The position numbers were made by a program, and so were the translations under genes. Of a DNA stretch of 64,000 nt, positions 26,817 through 35,594 are shown piece by piece. The notes below the pieces were generated by a model. It made no database searches, was not told the origin of the DNA, and worked only from the letters and a program-made list of their open reading frames with translations. Source of the stretch: Polychytrium aggregatum (lineage: Eukaryota; Chytridiomycota; Chytridiomycetes; Polychytriales); NCBI RefSeq assembly GCF_025602895.1, contig NW_026516311.1, positions 93,342 to 157,341 on the forward strand, read 5' to 3'. Positions within the stretch are counted from its first letter, which is position 1. Each line of letters opens with the position of its first letter.

Positions 26817-26844
26817 CTGGTCAATCCAATAAAAAACGGGACAC
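26817..26844. repeat. Left terminal inverted repeat of the Fanzor element
   Basis: TCCAATAAAAAACGGGACAC at 26825-26844 matches the reverse complement of 27580-27599 at 17 of 20 positions by my count. The pairing continues outward with one indel to the TA flank. It contains AATAAA and lies 12 bases after the APSES stop codon, so it may also serve as that gene's poly(A) signal. Confidence 0.8.
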
Positions 26845-26917
26845 CCGTGATTTTGACGATTGATCAAATATTCTGTTACCCAATACAATCGCGCGCTGGC
26901 CATGACCATTCTGTGTT

Positions 26918-27440
26918 TTGAATCAAGGACGCCATGTGTTCGATGGAGACATGCTGGACAAACAGCTGTACTTCAGCCTGACCCGGCGACGGCGATTCAA
27001 GCGACTGGATCTCCACAGCAAGCGACAGCGCACCGTCCACGAGATGTGCAAGCAAGTCATCGACCAGGCACCACCGGAGACCGAGGTGGTGATTGCCTTT
27101 GGGAATGCATCGTGGAAGCAGGGGAAGGGATATGCTTCCAGTGCCAGGAGACTCAGGTTTGCCAAGTACTTTGAGCAGTTCATACACCACCAGAGACGCC
27201 CACCAGACCGATCCGTCTCCAAGATCCATGTGTGCTCGGTGAACGAGTTCAACACATCCCAGGTATGCTCACATTGTCGGGAAGCCAAGCGACTCGAGTC
27301 ACCCGAGTATCTTGATATCGAGAAACCACACTTTGTCCAGAGAGTCGAATGCATCCACCACACTCCCACATCGAAACATCAATGCTTCAAGGAACATGAT
27401 CTCGGTATGCCAGTCGATCATCGCCACAGGGGATCGACCG
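26918..27440 (+). pseudogene. Fanzor (eukaryotic TnpB-like RNA-guided nuclease), C-terminal remnant
   Basis: The frame from 26918 encodes DMLDKQLYFSLTRRRRFKRL, VVIAFGNASWKQGKG and then CSVNEFNTSQVCSHC. This is the Fanzor pattern: the canonical RuvC-II Glu position is replaced (here Gly of FG), and a substitute Glu lies about 48 residues on, in the NEF.TS..C..C motif that opens the zinc ribbon. Past about 27300 the frame is lost. The equivalent of the RuvC-III 'RDxNAxRN' motif reads RNINASRN in another frame, so the catalytic Asp is Asn. The N-terminal REC/WED region and RuvC-I are absent; full Fanzors are several hundred residues longer. The protein is therefore almost certainly inactive. The family call is by motif recognition. 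Confidence 0.72.
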
Positions 27441-27521
27441 GGTGTATTCAAGACTGTGCTCCCGAAACCAACCAAAACCACTCGATTGCCAACGAAGACA
27501 GGAGTGCAATGCCATGGCCTG

Positions 27522-27550
27522 CCCGCTGGGGCCTACAGTCAGTCAGCGGG
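27522..27550 (+). ncRNA. Candidate guide-RNA (fRNA/omega-RNA-like) hairpin at the right end of the Fanzor element
   Basis: CCCGCTG (27522-27528) pairs perfectly with CAGCGGG (27544-27550) around a 15-base loop. It lies about 60 bases inside the right end. In Fanzor and TnpB loci the guide RNA comes from the 3' end of the gene and the adjoining right end, so this is where such a structure would be expected. Only the stem is seen; expression and function are inferred. Confidence 0.3.
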
Positions 27551-27579
27551 GTTCAGATATCTGAAGCCAGGAAGGGAAA

Positions 27580-27606
27580 GTGTCCCGTTTATTTCTGGAT
27601 AGACTG
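27580..27606. repeat. Right terminal inverted repeat of the Fanzor element
   Basis: GTGTCCCGTTTATTTCTGGA followed by TAGACTG, ending directly before TA at 27607-27608. It is the inverted partner of 26817-26844. Confidence 0.8.
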
Positions 27607-27698
27607 TACTGGTCAGCATTTAGGAATGGCCACGGAAAGAGCTATATTCAGTGTTGGATGCAGGGAGTATCAGGATCCATCGAGAAGACCGGAGCCGT

Positions 27699-28852
27699 CT
27701 ATAGGCTTCGTTTAACAGCATAGACGTGCTTGGCGTCGGAAGTGATGATGTATTCGTGGTCTGCTGTCGAGACTATCAACAGTGTCAATGATCGAGATTT
27801 TGCGTTAATACTGGCCCGAGCCGTGTGTTGGGAGTATCAACCGGATTCAAATGCAGTGCAGGCCGATGGGGTGCCGAGCAGCCCCGCACAAATATCCAAT
27901 GTGGTGTCGCCTCTGTGCCAGAACCGAGACAGTGCATAACAGCACTCAGAGATGGCGAGGAAAGCGACTGCTGCCGTCGGTGTACAATGCGCTCTCGTGC
28001 AAGGGAGCGAGCAAGTAAACGAGTGCTTTCAGTCAATCCGGTGCCGATGCAGCGTGGACAGTGTCTATGCAGGGGGCATCAATTTTCACCTATGATTCTC
28101 TTGGCGTGCTCCTTCTCATTGGACAGCTTGGTGATCTTCTTGGCATCACTGAAAATCCCAGCCAAATAGGCGATGGACTCGGTGTCGTTGCGGAAATCAC
28201 CGACAACCTATTGTTCAAATTGTTCATGGAGTCGTCCCCCCGCCAGATATTGGCAATAGGACATGAGATATGGTATGTATCGAGGGGTTCACCAAAGGCG
28301 AATCAAACGATGAATGCATCAGACGACGGCCATACAACTCTTGAGCCCATGCCTCGGATGATTGACTGAGACACGAATGGCCACTAACCTCAAGAACCTT
28401 GCCATCACGCAGATCCCAGAGCACTGCCCCAAGCGACAGCGGCACGGATGCCATCACATGAGCGAGGAGGTTGGTGCTGTTTTCGCGGAGATGGTTCTGA
28501 GAATCGAGGATCGTTGAAGAATAGCAAGCCGAGCGAGGATCAGCAAGGGCTAGGATGCAATCACATAAACGGCACCCATTCCAGTCCGATTTCGAAGACA
28601 GCTGCCCGTGGTCGTGGGTGTCCTTGGCTTCGGGTTGTTGGAGCGGCATCCGACCAACAAGGCCACCGTGCTCATATTGTGCCGGGCTGTTGGTCAAATC
28701 CAGGACCGGCTGGCGGCAGCTTGAGGTACGCTGTGTCGCTGCTGGTATCTGCCGGGTCTTGCTCAAGCCGATTCGATGAGGTTGCCTTGCCATACAGGCA
28801 ATCTCCTGGCGAGTGCAGCGGCGCCTTCGCCCAAACGCACCTCGGTGGACAT
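27699..28852 (-). CDS. LAMTOR4: LAMTOR4-like Ragulator subunit (roadblock/LC7 fold)
   Basis: Four small exons join exactly in frame: 28796-28852, 28389-28496, 28090-28207 and 27699-27772. They give a 118-residue protein. The central part, LSLGAVLWDLRDGKVLE then VVGDFRNDTESIAYLAGIFS, parallels LAMTOR4 '[21 protein letters not shown]'. The ending KRIIVSTADHEYIITSDAKH plus VYAVKR parallels '[26 protein letters not shown]'. LAMTOR4 pairs with LAMTOR5 in the lysosomal/vacuolar Ragulator scaffold that anchors Rag GTPases for TORC1 signalling. The N-terminus (MSTEVRLGEGAAALARRLP) is less certain because exon 1 could join elsewhere. Most of this gene is too fragmented to appear as a long ORF. Confidence 0.68.
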
Positions 28853-29153
28853 GGCTGGGTGGCTCGGCTCGCTGCTTGGATCGTCTGGTGGCTCAGTCCC
28901 GCCTGGTTGCTTGGCGGGCCTGCTGTGTCTGATGGAAGATAGAGGACAGGAGCTGATCCGCCCTGCAACCGAGTTGCGTCCGCCATCTGCGGCCTCGCTG
29001 GCGGCGTTCTCGGCGAGGACATGCCAGTCATGTGACGCGCGTGGCCGCACTCATCCCGGCTTGGGGCTGTCTCGATATCGAACCCGGCTGGGGCAACCGC
29101 CTCTGATCACCTCTGATCACCTCTAATCGCCTCTCGTTGCCGCACTGCCCGAC
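28853..29153. promoter_or_regulatory. Divergent promoter LAMTOR4/PFDN1
   Basis: This 301-base spacer lies between divergent starts. It contains a CCTCTGATCA triplicate (about 29099-29128) shortly before the prefoldin start. No other element is recognised. Confidence 0.4.
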
Positions 29154-29926
29154 ATGTCCTCTGCCACCACATCAGACGATCAAATCAAGAAGGTAGGCGG
29201 CGGCTCCCCGAGTGCGCCCAGAGCAAAGGCGAGGGCAGGAGGCCACTCGATTTCCATCGGGTTCCGATGCCGTATCCATCTATCTATCCATGCACCCATC
29301 CGGAGCGTCCAGGATACGGATCGAGACGCCCATTTGGGATATTTGCCCAGAGCTGAAATGCACAACGCCCTGTCCGCTTGCGCCTCGGATCTGCCGGCCA
29401 TGGATGATAGGCATTCCTCGAGACCCAGTCCAAGATCAGCGACTACACCCGCCAGCTCAATGCCGTCAAGACCCAGCTCTCGCTGAAGGATCGGGAGGGC
29501 CGTCTCTGCGATCTGACTCATAAGGAGCTGGCGAGCCTGCCCAAGGATACGGGTGCTTATCGAGCTGTTGGACGGATGTAAGTATCGTATACTCGAGCCC
29601 TGCTCTGCGGCAGTCTCTGCGGCAGTGAATCCGAACAGAAGGGATCTCATCGAACTTGGGCTGGGATGCGAATGAAGTACGACTATTGACCAGAGGCCAC
29701 GCTCCTCCAAACGGCCTCTGTGCCGGTGAATCCTCCCCTTGTCTGCTGCTGCCATAGGTTCTTCAAGGCGGATCTGAGCGTCCTGGCAGATGAGCTCAAA
29801 GTCCAGAGCACCGAGGCCGCCAGGGAGGCCAAGGCTCTTGAGCGGGCCTCGAAAAAGATCGAGGGCTCCATTATCGATGCCCAGGACAACTTGAAAGAGC
29901 TGCTGAAGAAGCGGCAGGAGCTCTGA
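29154..29926 (+). CDS. PFDN1: Prefoldin subunit 1
   Basis: Beta-type subunit of the hexameric prefoldin chaperone, which delivers unfolded actin and tubulin to CCT. Exons 29154-29192, 29411-29577 and 29758-29926 sum to 375 nt, or 124 residues (human 122). The order is N-terminal coiled coil (FLETQSKISDYTRQLNAVKT), central beta hairpins (LTHKELASLPKDTGAYRAVG then RMFFKADLSVL, equivalent to 'YEGVGRMFIL'), and C-terminal coiled coil (ALERASKKIEGSIIDAQDNL, KELLKKRQEL). Both splice junctions restore frame. Confidence 0.9.
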
Positions 29927-30034
29927 GCCTACCCAGAGGCTTCCTTCTGTCGGCTAGCCTGCCAGTCGGTGCGTGCTTGGGCCAATGAATGGAATATATT
30001 CTTCAGCCGTTGGGGTCGCTGCACGCTGGCGTCG

Positions 30035-30645
30035 TCAAGTTAGATTCGACTTGGTTTGTCCCTCGAAGGTCACAACGGCCACGGCATAGTCGCCGTCGTG
30101 CGATATAGATAGATGAGCCGCCGAAACGTTGGCGGCCAACTTGCACTGGGCGTCTAGCAGCAAGCAAGGCCGTCGACCGTCCTTTGCGATGGTGACTTCA
30201 TGCCATGCGAGGCGGTACCGGGGGCTCAAGGCCTTGTAGGCAGCTTCCTTTGCAGTCCATCTTTGAGGCCATAGTTGGTTGCAACGGTACAAGACAAGCA
30301 GTGAGCACGACTCCATGGCAGGAGAATGCAGCGTACGGATTCGAAAGTCACAGACACAAATCGGATCAGAGATCTGCTCTCCCCAGGGGCAAGAAATATT
30401 CGTATTCACCTCGTTGCCAAGAAATAAAAAATGGAGCGCTGCTCTGGGGGAATCAACTGCAGGTCGCAGAACTGGACGCCCAACAGAGCTGTCCGTGTTT
30501 CTTCCTGATATGTTGCCGCAAAGGCCTGGTGCTCTGACGACGAGAGAATATATTTCGCCAGGCGCTCGGGAGACTTGCGGTTCAACAGCGCGGCGAAGCG
30601 AGGCAGGTGCAAGAGATCGACCCCGACCCCAATGATGTGGCTCAT
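30035..30645 (-). CDS. PPT2: 4'-phosphopantetheinyl transferase (AcpS/PPT2 type)
   Basis: Transfers 4'-phosphopantetheine from CoA to a Ser of an acyl carrier protein; single-domain AcpS-type enzymes in fungi usually serve mitochondrial ACP. The start at 30645 gives MSHIIGVGVDLLHLPRFAAL, with the Mg-binding Asp in GVGVDLL. RLAKYILSSSEHQAF follows. After one intron (about 30265-30490) comes RWTAKEAAYKALSPRYRLAW, containing the conserved W.AKEA..KA motif with the second metal-binding Glu. The ending has AAHLSISHDGDYAVAVVTFE, typical of the family C-terminus. The stop is at 30035-30037. Length suits the short AcpS group rather than Sfp/Lys5. The intron 3' edge is placed next to the RWTAKEA motif. 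Confidence 0.87.
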
Positions 30646-31504
30646 CGTGGGGAGGAGAGCGGATGCGGGATGTATTGACGGATACCAGCGAGGACGCTGA
30701 CGGCGCGATCGAGGCCAAGGGCTGCCCCGGTCATTCCGAAATCTTCATGGGGTGTTCATTGAATCCCAACGCGTTGCAAGCGTTGTCGTTACGATTCTTG
30801 AAGACCAGCGAACGAAGCCGCCCAGGCGGGCTATTCGTTGCCATCGCAGGATGGGCCATAGTCATCAAGATAGTGTTTGCACAGGCCTTACGGCATGACT
30901 GGACTGATCTTGAGCGATACGAGGACGGAGCAGGATGGGGCGATCGCACTTTGGACACACCGATGGAGATGCTGTATTCAGGACCCAGAAAAAAATGGCC
31001 CATGTCCTCGAACAGGGTGTCCTGTTTCATTTGGTGAGTGCTGCAAACCCAAGGAAGAAAGTCGGAATCGAAAACGTAAAAGCTAGACAAAGTAGAGTGG
31101 GCGCATACAAAGGGGCGACTGCGTTGGCTGCCACAGTCTGGGTAAAGGCAATGCTTGCTAAACAGGGGGGAGGCATGAGGTTCCTATGAACAGCGAGCAC
31201 CGAAAGCAAAAGGGTAGGCAATCAAAACATAAACATTCCAAATCAAATACATAAACAGCAGAAATACAGAGAATCTAGATTCTAGGACATGCCGTCGACT
31301 GGCATCACTTGCGGGATACATGAGCCCAATCCTTTGAAAGGCAGAGGCCGCTACGCAGATGTATGTACATATAAGACAACGAAGGCATCGGCTTGCAGTT
31401 CATTTTCTTCTCCCATTCGGAGCCTTCTTTCACCTTCCAGAGAGTGTACAGTCGTGGTGACAATCAGCGGTTATCCTCGTTGGGCTTGGGCTGGCGCCGT
31501 TGAT
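30646..31504. other. Spacer upstream of PPT2 / downstream of PAC1, no supported gene
   Basis: These 859 bases hold overlapping open frames on both strands (30663-31037 plus, 30731-31090 minus) without recognisable domains. From about 31200 to 31270 the DNA is A/T-rich. It probably holds the PPT2 promoter and the PAC1 3' UTR. The rest is unexplained. Confidence 0.35.
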
Positions 31505-34183
31505 TTATGAGCATGCCCACAGCTTGACAACCTGGTCAACCGAGGCGGTGGCGACCACAGGACTGTTCTTGTTAAAGTCGATGGATGTCACAAAGTGGGT
31601 ATGGGCCTCGAACGACTTGGCACAGCGGCCAAATTTGAGGTCCCAAACCCTCAAGGTCTTGTCATCCGAAATACTCAGGAGGAATTTGCCGGTAGGATGC
31701 ATGCTGAGACCCCGGACCCAGTTGTCATGGCCCACCTGGAAGGATCAATCACATCGGTCGCGTGAGACGATGTGGTTCACAAGATGGCTCACGAATCCGG
31801 CAGCTCGCTCTTATAGGGGTAGCCGACTTCCCCTGTTGCACCATAGACCCTTCGAGCTGTATAAGCACCCGCGAACAGAGCGATCCGGCCGCCCTTTCAA
31901 CAAATCGCAGAAGGTGCACCCAGAAGCAGACAAAGATGAGTGGGGAAGGGTGTTGCATTACCAGTGTGTGCAGACATTGTCCAGTGGCGACATCCCAAAT
32001 TTTGATGGATTTGTCGCGCGAGCCGGTGATCACGTACTGACCAGGCACGGCCTGCTCGTCTTTGCTCTTCGAGACCTGAAGTTCGCCGCGCGATTAGATG
32101 AGTATAGCGCCCAACATGGCGAGTTGTATGTGCGTGAGGAAACACTGCTGGCCAAAGGCCCTGCACGTCTCTTAGCAAGCATATGATTGCTACTTACATC
32201 GGCGGCACCGACGAGCTCGCGAATGTACGGATACGCAGTAGTGGGCACAAACAGAACACATTCAACGACATGCTCGTGGCCACGGAGCTCGATTTTGGTT
32301 TCGCCAGTGGCAAAATCCCAGACACGGGCGGTCTGTTGCCGTGAAGGCATGTCAAGTCATGAAAGAGAGTCAGAGGGCATGTATATGCAGGCCATGGAAA
32401 GACTAAGGGAGTGGGCGCGGCACTAGGTTTTGGACGCAGTCGAGCCGTCCAGCCGTCCAGCCGTCGGCTCGGCGAGCAACAAATGATACGGGACTGGCAT
32501 GCATTGCGAAGGTGAACGCACCTGGTCATTTGCACAAGTAGCAATCAAGCGACCATCTTCGCTCGAGACGACCGAGCGGACCCAGTCCTCGTGGCCCGTC
32601 AGGGTACGCGTGCAATAGCTGGTGCATTTGCGGAAATTGGGAGGGCACGTTGGGCGATGCAAACATGACGGACAGCGGACCAGGAAAAAAAGTAAGTGAG
32701 GCGTCTGCGGTATGCTGATATGCCGAGCTGTCGATATGCGGATATGACGAATGGGCCCAAAGTCAAGTACAAAGAGTGGGGCAATCCATGCCCTAGCGAG
32801 TCCACCCGGATACGAACCCCGAGGAGGTTTCCCAGAATTTGATGGTCTTGTCACGCGACGCCGAGATGATAAAGTCACCGGACGGCGAGAATATGACCGA
32901 CGAGACACTGTGGTCGTGGCCGTAGAGCGTTTTAATGCACTGGTAGTCGTTCGCGATGTCCCAGATCTTGATAGAAAGATCGGCTGAGCAGGAAGCTGGA
33001 GGGCACAGTCAGGCAAGGGAGCCAAGGCATAGTGGATTAGCAGACAAGATCGAGTGAACGAGATTGCAGGGAGCGAGATTGCAGGGAGCGAGATTGCAGG
33101 GAACGAGATTGCAAGGGTCGACAGTGGAATCGGCCGAGATGCGGAGGGACAGACTGGCAAGCCGACAGCAGCATGCCAGACTCGTCCACACGATGCCCTG
33201 TAGGGCGAATTCGGCAGAGTGACTTGTCGATATGCGACTGTCAGTGTAGCGCAGTTCTTACCCAAAAGATGGCCCTTGGCATCGAACGCCAGATCCTGGA
33301 CAGCCTTCGTGTGGCCCTTGAGAGTTCTCTCAAAGTCGCCGGTCTCACTGTCCCAGATTTTGATGGTCGTGTCTTCAGAGGCAGTGGCCAGGACGGAGAA
33401 AACGGGGTGGAAAAGCACCTTTGTAACTGGGTTGCGGTGGCCAGTCAGGGCATGCTTCTCCGGTGGGCGAGGAATGGCATCAACCGAGCCATTGGCCTTT
33501 CGCACAGGCGAGTTGTCGAGCTCCTCTTGCATTTGGGACATCTTGGTCTCCAGATCCATGATCTGCCATACACGAGAGCGTCAGCGGATACACGATGGGA
33601 CAACAATTGTGCGCAAGCTGCCTGGTGACATGCTCGCCTGGCCTCGGTATGGTGCGGTTTCGTTAACCGGCCTATGCAACAGCACAATCCACACCAACAG
33701 ACCGAGAAAGTCCAGCCCATGCTGCCCAATTCAAAGACAAGCGAAATATGCCTGTGTTCTCCGACACTTCTGGGCGCGAGAGACACTCGATCACAGAAAC
33801 ACAGAGCCCCAGCACCATGCAGCAATGACGCATAAAAACAGCAGCAACCAGTCGCCACCACATCTTGGTGCCAGTAATGCAGGAGCCAGGAATACATGGC
33901 ACCCAATCCAACAGAAACTCCGGAGACGGCGGCGAGACCCAGGAACAGAAAGGGCGATAGGCAGGACCAAGTGGGGGGCTGACAGAAACCTCACCTTCTT
34001 TTGGAGGCGGATGACCGAGGTCCACTTCTTTTCAAGCAAGCCCGAGTACTTTTGCTTGCCATCGGAAACGTAGTCGTCGAGACCAGCCTCTACCTTGAGA
34101 GCCTCAGCGGCACTGTCGAGACCATTTGAAACAAGATAGTCCAAGATGGAGAGACGGAGTTCGGCTTGCTGTCGGGAGCCCAT
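31505..34183 (-). CDS. PAC1: LIS1/PAC1 nuclear distribution protein (LisH + seven WD40 repeats)
   Basis: Regulator of cytoplasmic dynein needed for nuclear migration. Exon 1 (33995-34183) encodes the LisH dimerisation motif: [20 protein letters not shown] then [15 protein letters not shown], and [11 protein letters not shown]. Exon 2 (33262-33562) gives the coiled coil [15 protein letters not shown] and the first repeat, [20 protein letters not shown] with [20 protein letters not shown]. Further exons give [92 protein letters not shown] and the last exon with [20 protein letters not shown] and [15 protein letters not shown]. Order, repeat number and the charged 'SRDKTIK' blades match LIS1 orthologues. 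There are at least seven introns. Inner intron edges are approximate. Confidence 0.93.
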
Positions 34184-35594
34184 GTGGGTGGTTGCTACAG
34201 GGAGAGACGCGGAGGGGGGGGAAGTCGAGGGCCGAATTGGGAAATAAGGCGTAGAGAAGCGGTGTGGGCTTGCGAGTTGCAGGGAGCCGCAGGGTAGGGA
34301 TATCTCGAGCAAGCGGGGATTTGACCAGACACAAGCGCTGCAGGAGGACGCTCGATGGGAGAAGGGGATGGAGGCGAAAACGATGAGCGATGGAGACGGA
34401 GGCGAAAGCGATGGACAGCGAGGCGATCGGCGCTCTCGCCCACGCCGAGAGCCGGTCTCGTCTCGGCCTCGTCTCGGTCGCGATTCCTTATTTGGCGAGC
34501 CAGGGCCGGGGCCAGCCAGCCGGGGCCAGACGGAGACAGCGGGCGGGAGCGACTGAGGGCGCAAACGCAGCCGACGGCGCTGTTGCTGGCTCGGCCCGGT
34601 GGCAAGCGAGCAGCGTTAGTACATGAGTGCGATAACGGCGCAGGTGCATCGATCTGACGACAGGCAACGGCGCTAGCGGGGGGGGGAGGGGCTGCTATGG
34701 CCGACCAGGCCTGTTGCCAGACCACAGACACAAAGCCATCTCGCCACATGCCAAACCACATGTCTCAGACGTCCACACCCACACCCACATCCACACCCAC
34801 ATTGCGCATCCCGCTCTCATCCCGCTCGTATCCTGCTCTCATCCTGCTCTCGTTTCGCCCACACTTCCCTTGCATTTCGCTCGTCTCTGTTCTGTCGCCC
34901 ACCCCCCGGCGCGTTGCATGGCTGCTCCCATTCGCCCTTCCCGATTCGGGCCTGTCACACGCTGTGTCACGCCAGCCCGTGTTCGCGCAGCGCGCACTTT
35001 CCTTTCCGGTCGGCTGCTGTTTCGCCCAACGCGCACGCTGCCCACGGACGGCGATTGGCGCGGCCAGCATGTCCAGGGCCCATGCATCCCAGAGCCAGGG
35101 GGCTGGGGCATGTCCATCGGTGCCGCGTCAGCAGCTGGATCAGCAATCAACGCCCGCATATGGGCCGAGGTCAAGGGGAGCGGAGTTCACTCTCGAGTTC
35201 GAGAGGCAAGTATGTGTGGCTTGTGTGGGATGTGCCGGATGTGTGAACCAGACGACTTCGAGCGCCTGTATCATCCCCTCGCCAAGGTCTTTGCCCTGTG
35301 TACCCCTCCTTCATCCCAGGTATGACTACTTGCTCTGACTGCAGTGACTGCATCTGCAGTGGCTCGCTGGTCCTGTCGTGCCCACTCACTCCATGCATCT
35401 TCCTCGCACTTGGTCGGGTGTGTAATATGAACCGACTACGCCGTGTTTTTGTCCGAATGAGACGGTGTGTCCCATTTCATTTCGGAAAAGCTATGTTATT
35501 TGCTGGCATCCTGAGCATCGTGATACAGACACTGTTTGTCGCGGCTAGCGTCGCTCGGACACTTGCAGCCTCTCAACTCAGTCCTCTCTGGCGG
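34184..35594. other. 1.4-kb spacer with simple-sequence stretches, no supported gene
   Basis: It contains a G-rich tract (34680-34690), an ACACCC/ACATCC run (about 34767-34801) and an imperfect CATCCTGCTCTC / CATCCCGCTCTC tandem (about 34806-34851). A 213-residue plus-strand frame (34697-35338) is mostly Ser/Pro/Cys-rich with no known domain. A TGTGGGATGTGCCGG-like Cys cluster near 35220-35250 sits in another frame. The left third is the PAC1 promoter. A small spliced gene at about 35040-35330 cannot be excluded. Confidence 0.35.

Larger units (their letters stand above)
26817..27606 (+). mobile_element. 790-bp TA-flanked element with inverted ends carrying a Fanzor remnant
   Basis: The left end, CTGGTCAATCCAATAAAAAA (26817 on), and the reverse complement of the right end, CAGTCTATCCAGAAATAAAC (ending at 27606), align with small differences and both run into CGGGACAC. 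A TA dinucleotide lies directly outside each end (26815-26816 and 27607-27608). TA flanks and CAGT-like termini are the signature of Tc1/mariner-type insertion, a carrier class known for Fanzor genes. No transposase is present. Only the C-terminal part of a Fanzor lies between the ends, so this is an internally deleted, non-autonomous derivative. It is inserted between the convergent 3' ends of the APSES and LAMTOR4 genes. Confidence 0.78.

Noticed and set aside
30731-31090. 119-residue minus-strand ORF as a transposon fragment
   Set aside because: A few words looked element-like, but no motif of any known transposase or Fanzor could be placed.
34697-35338. 213-residue Ser/Cys-rich plus-strand ORF as a gene
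   Set aside because: It contains simple-sequence DNA, its Cys cluster is in another frame, and no family is recognised.
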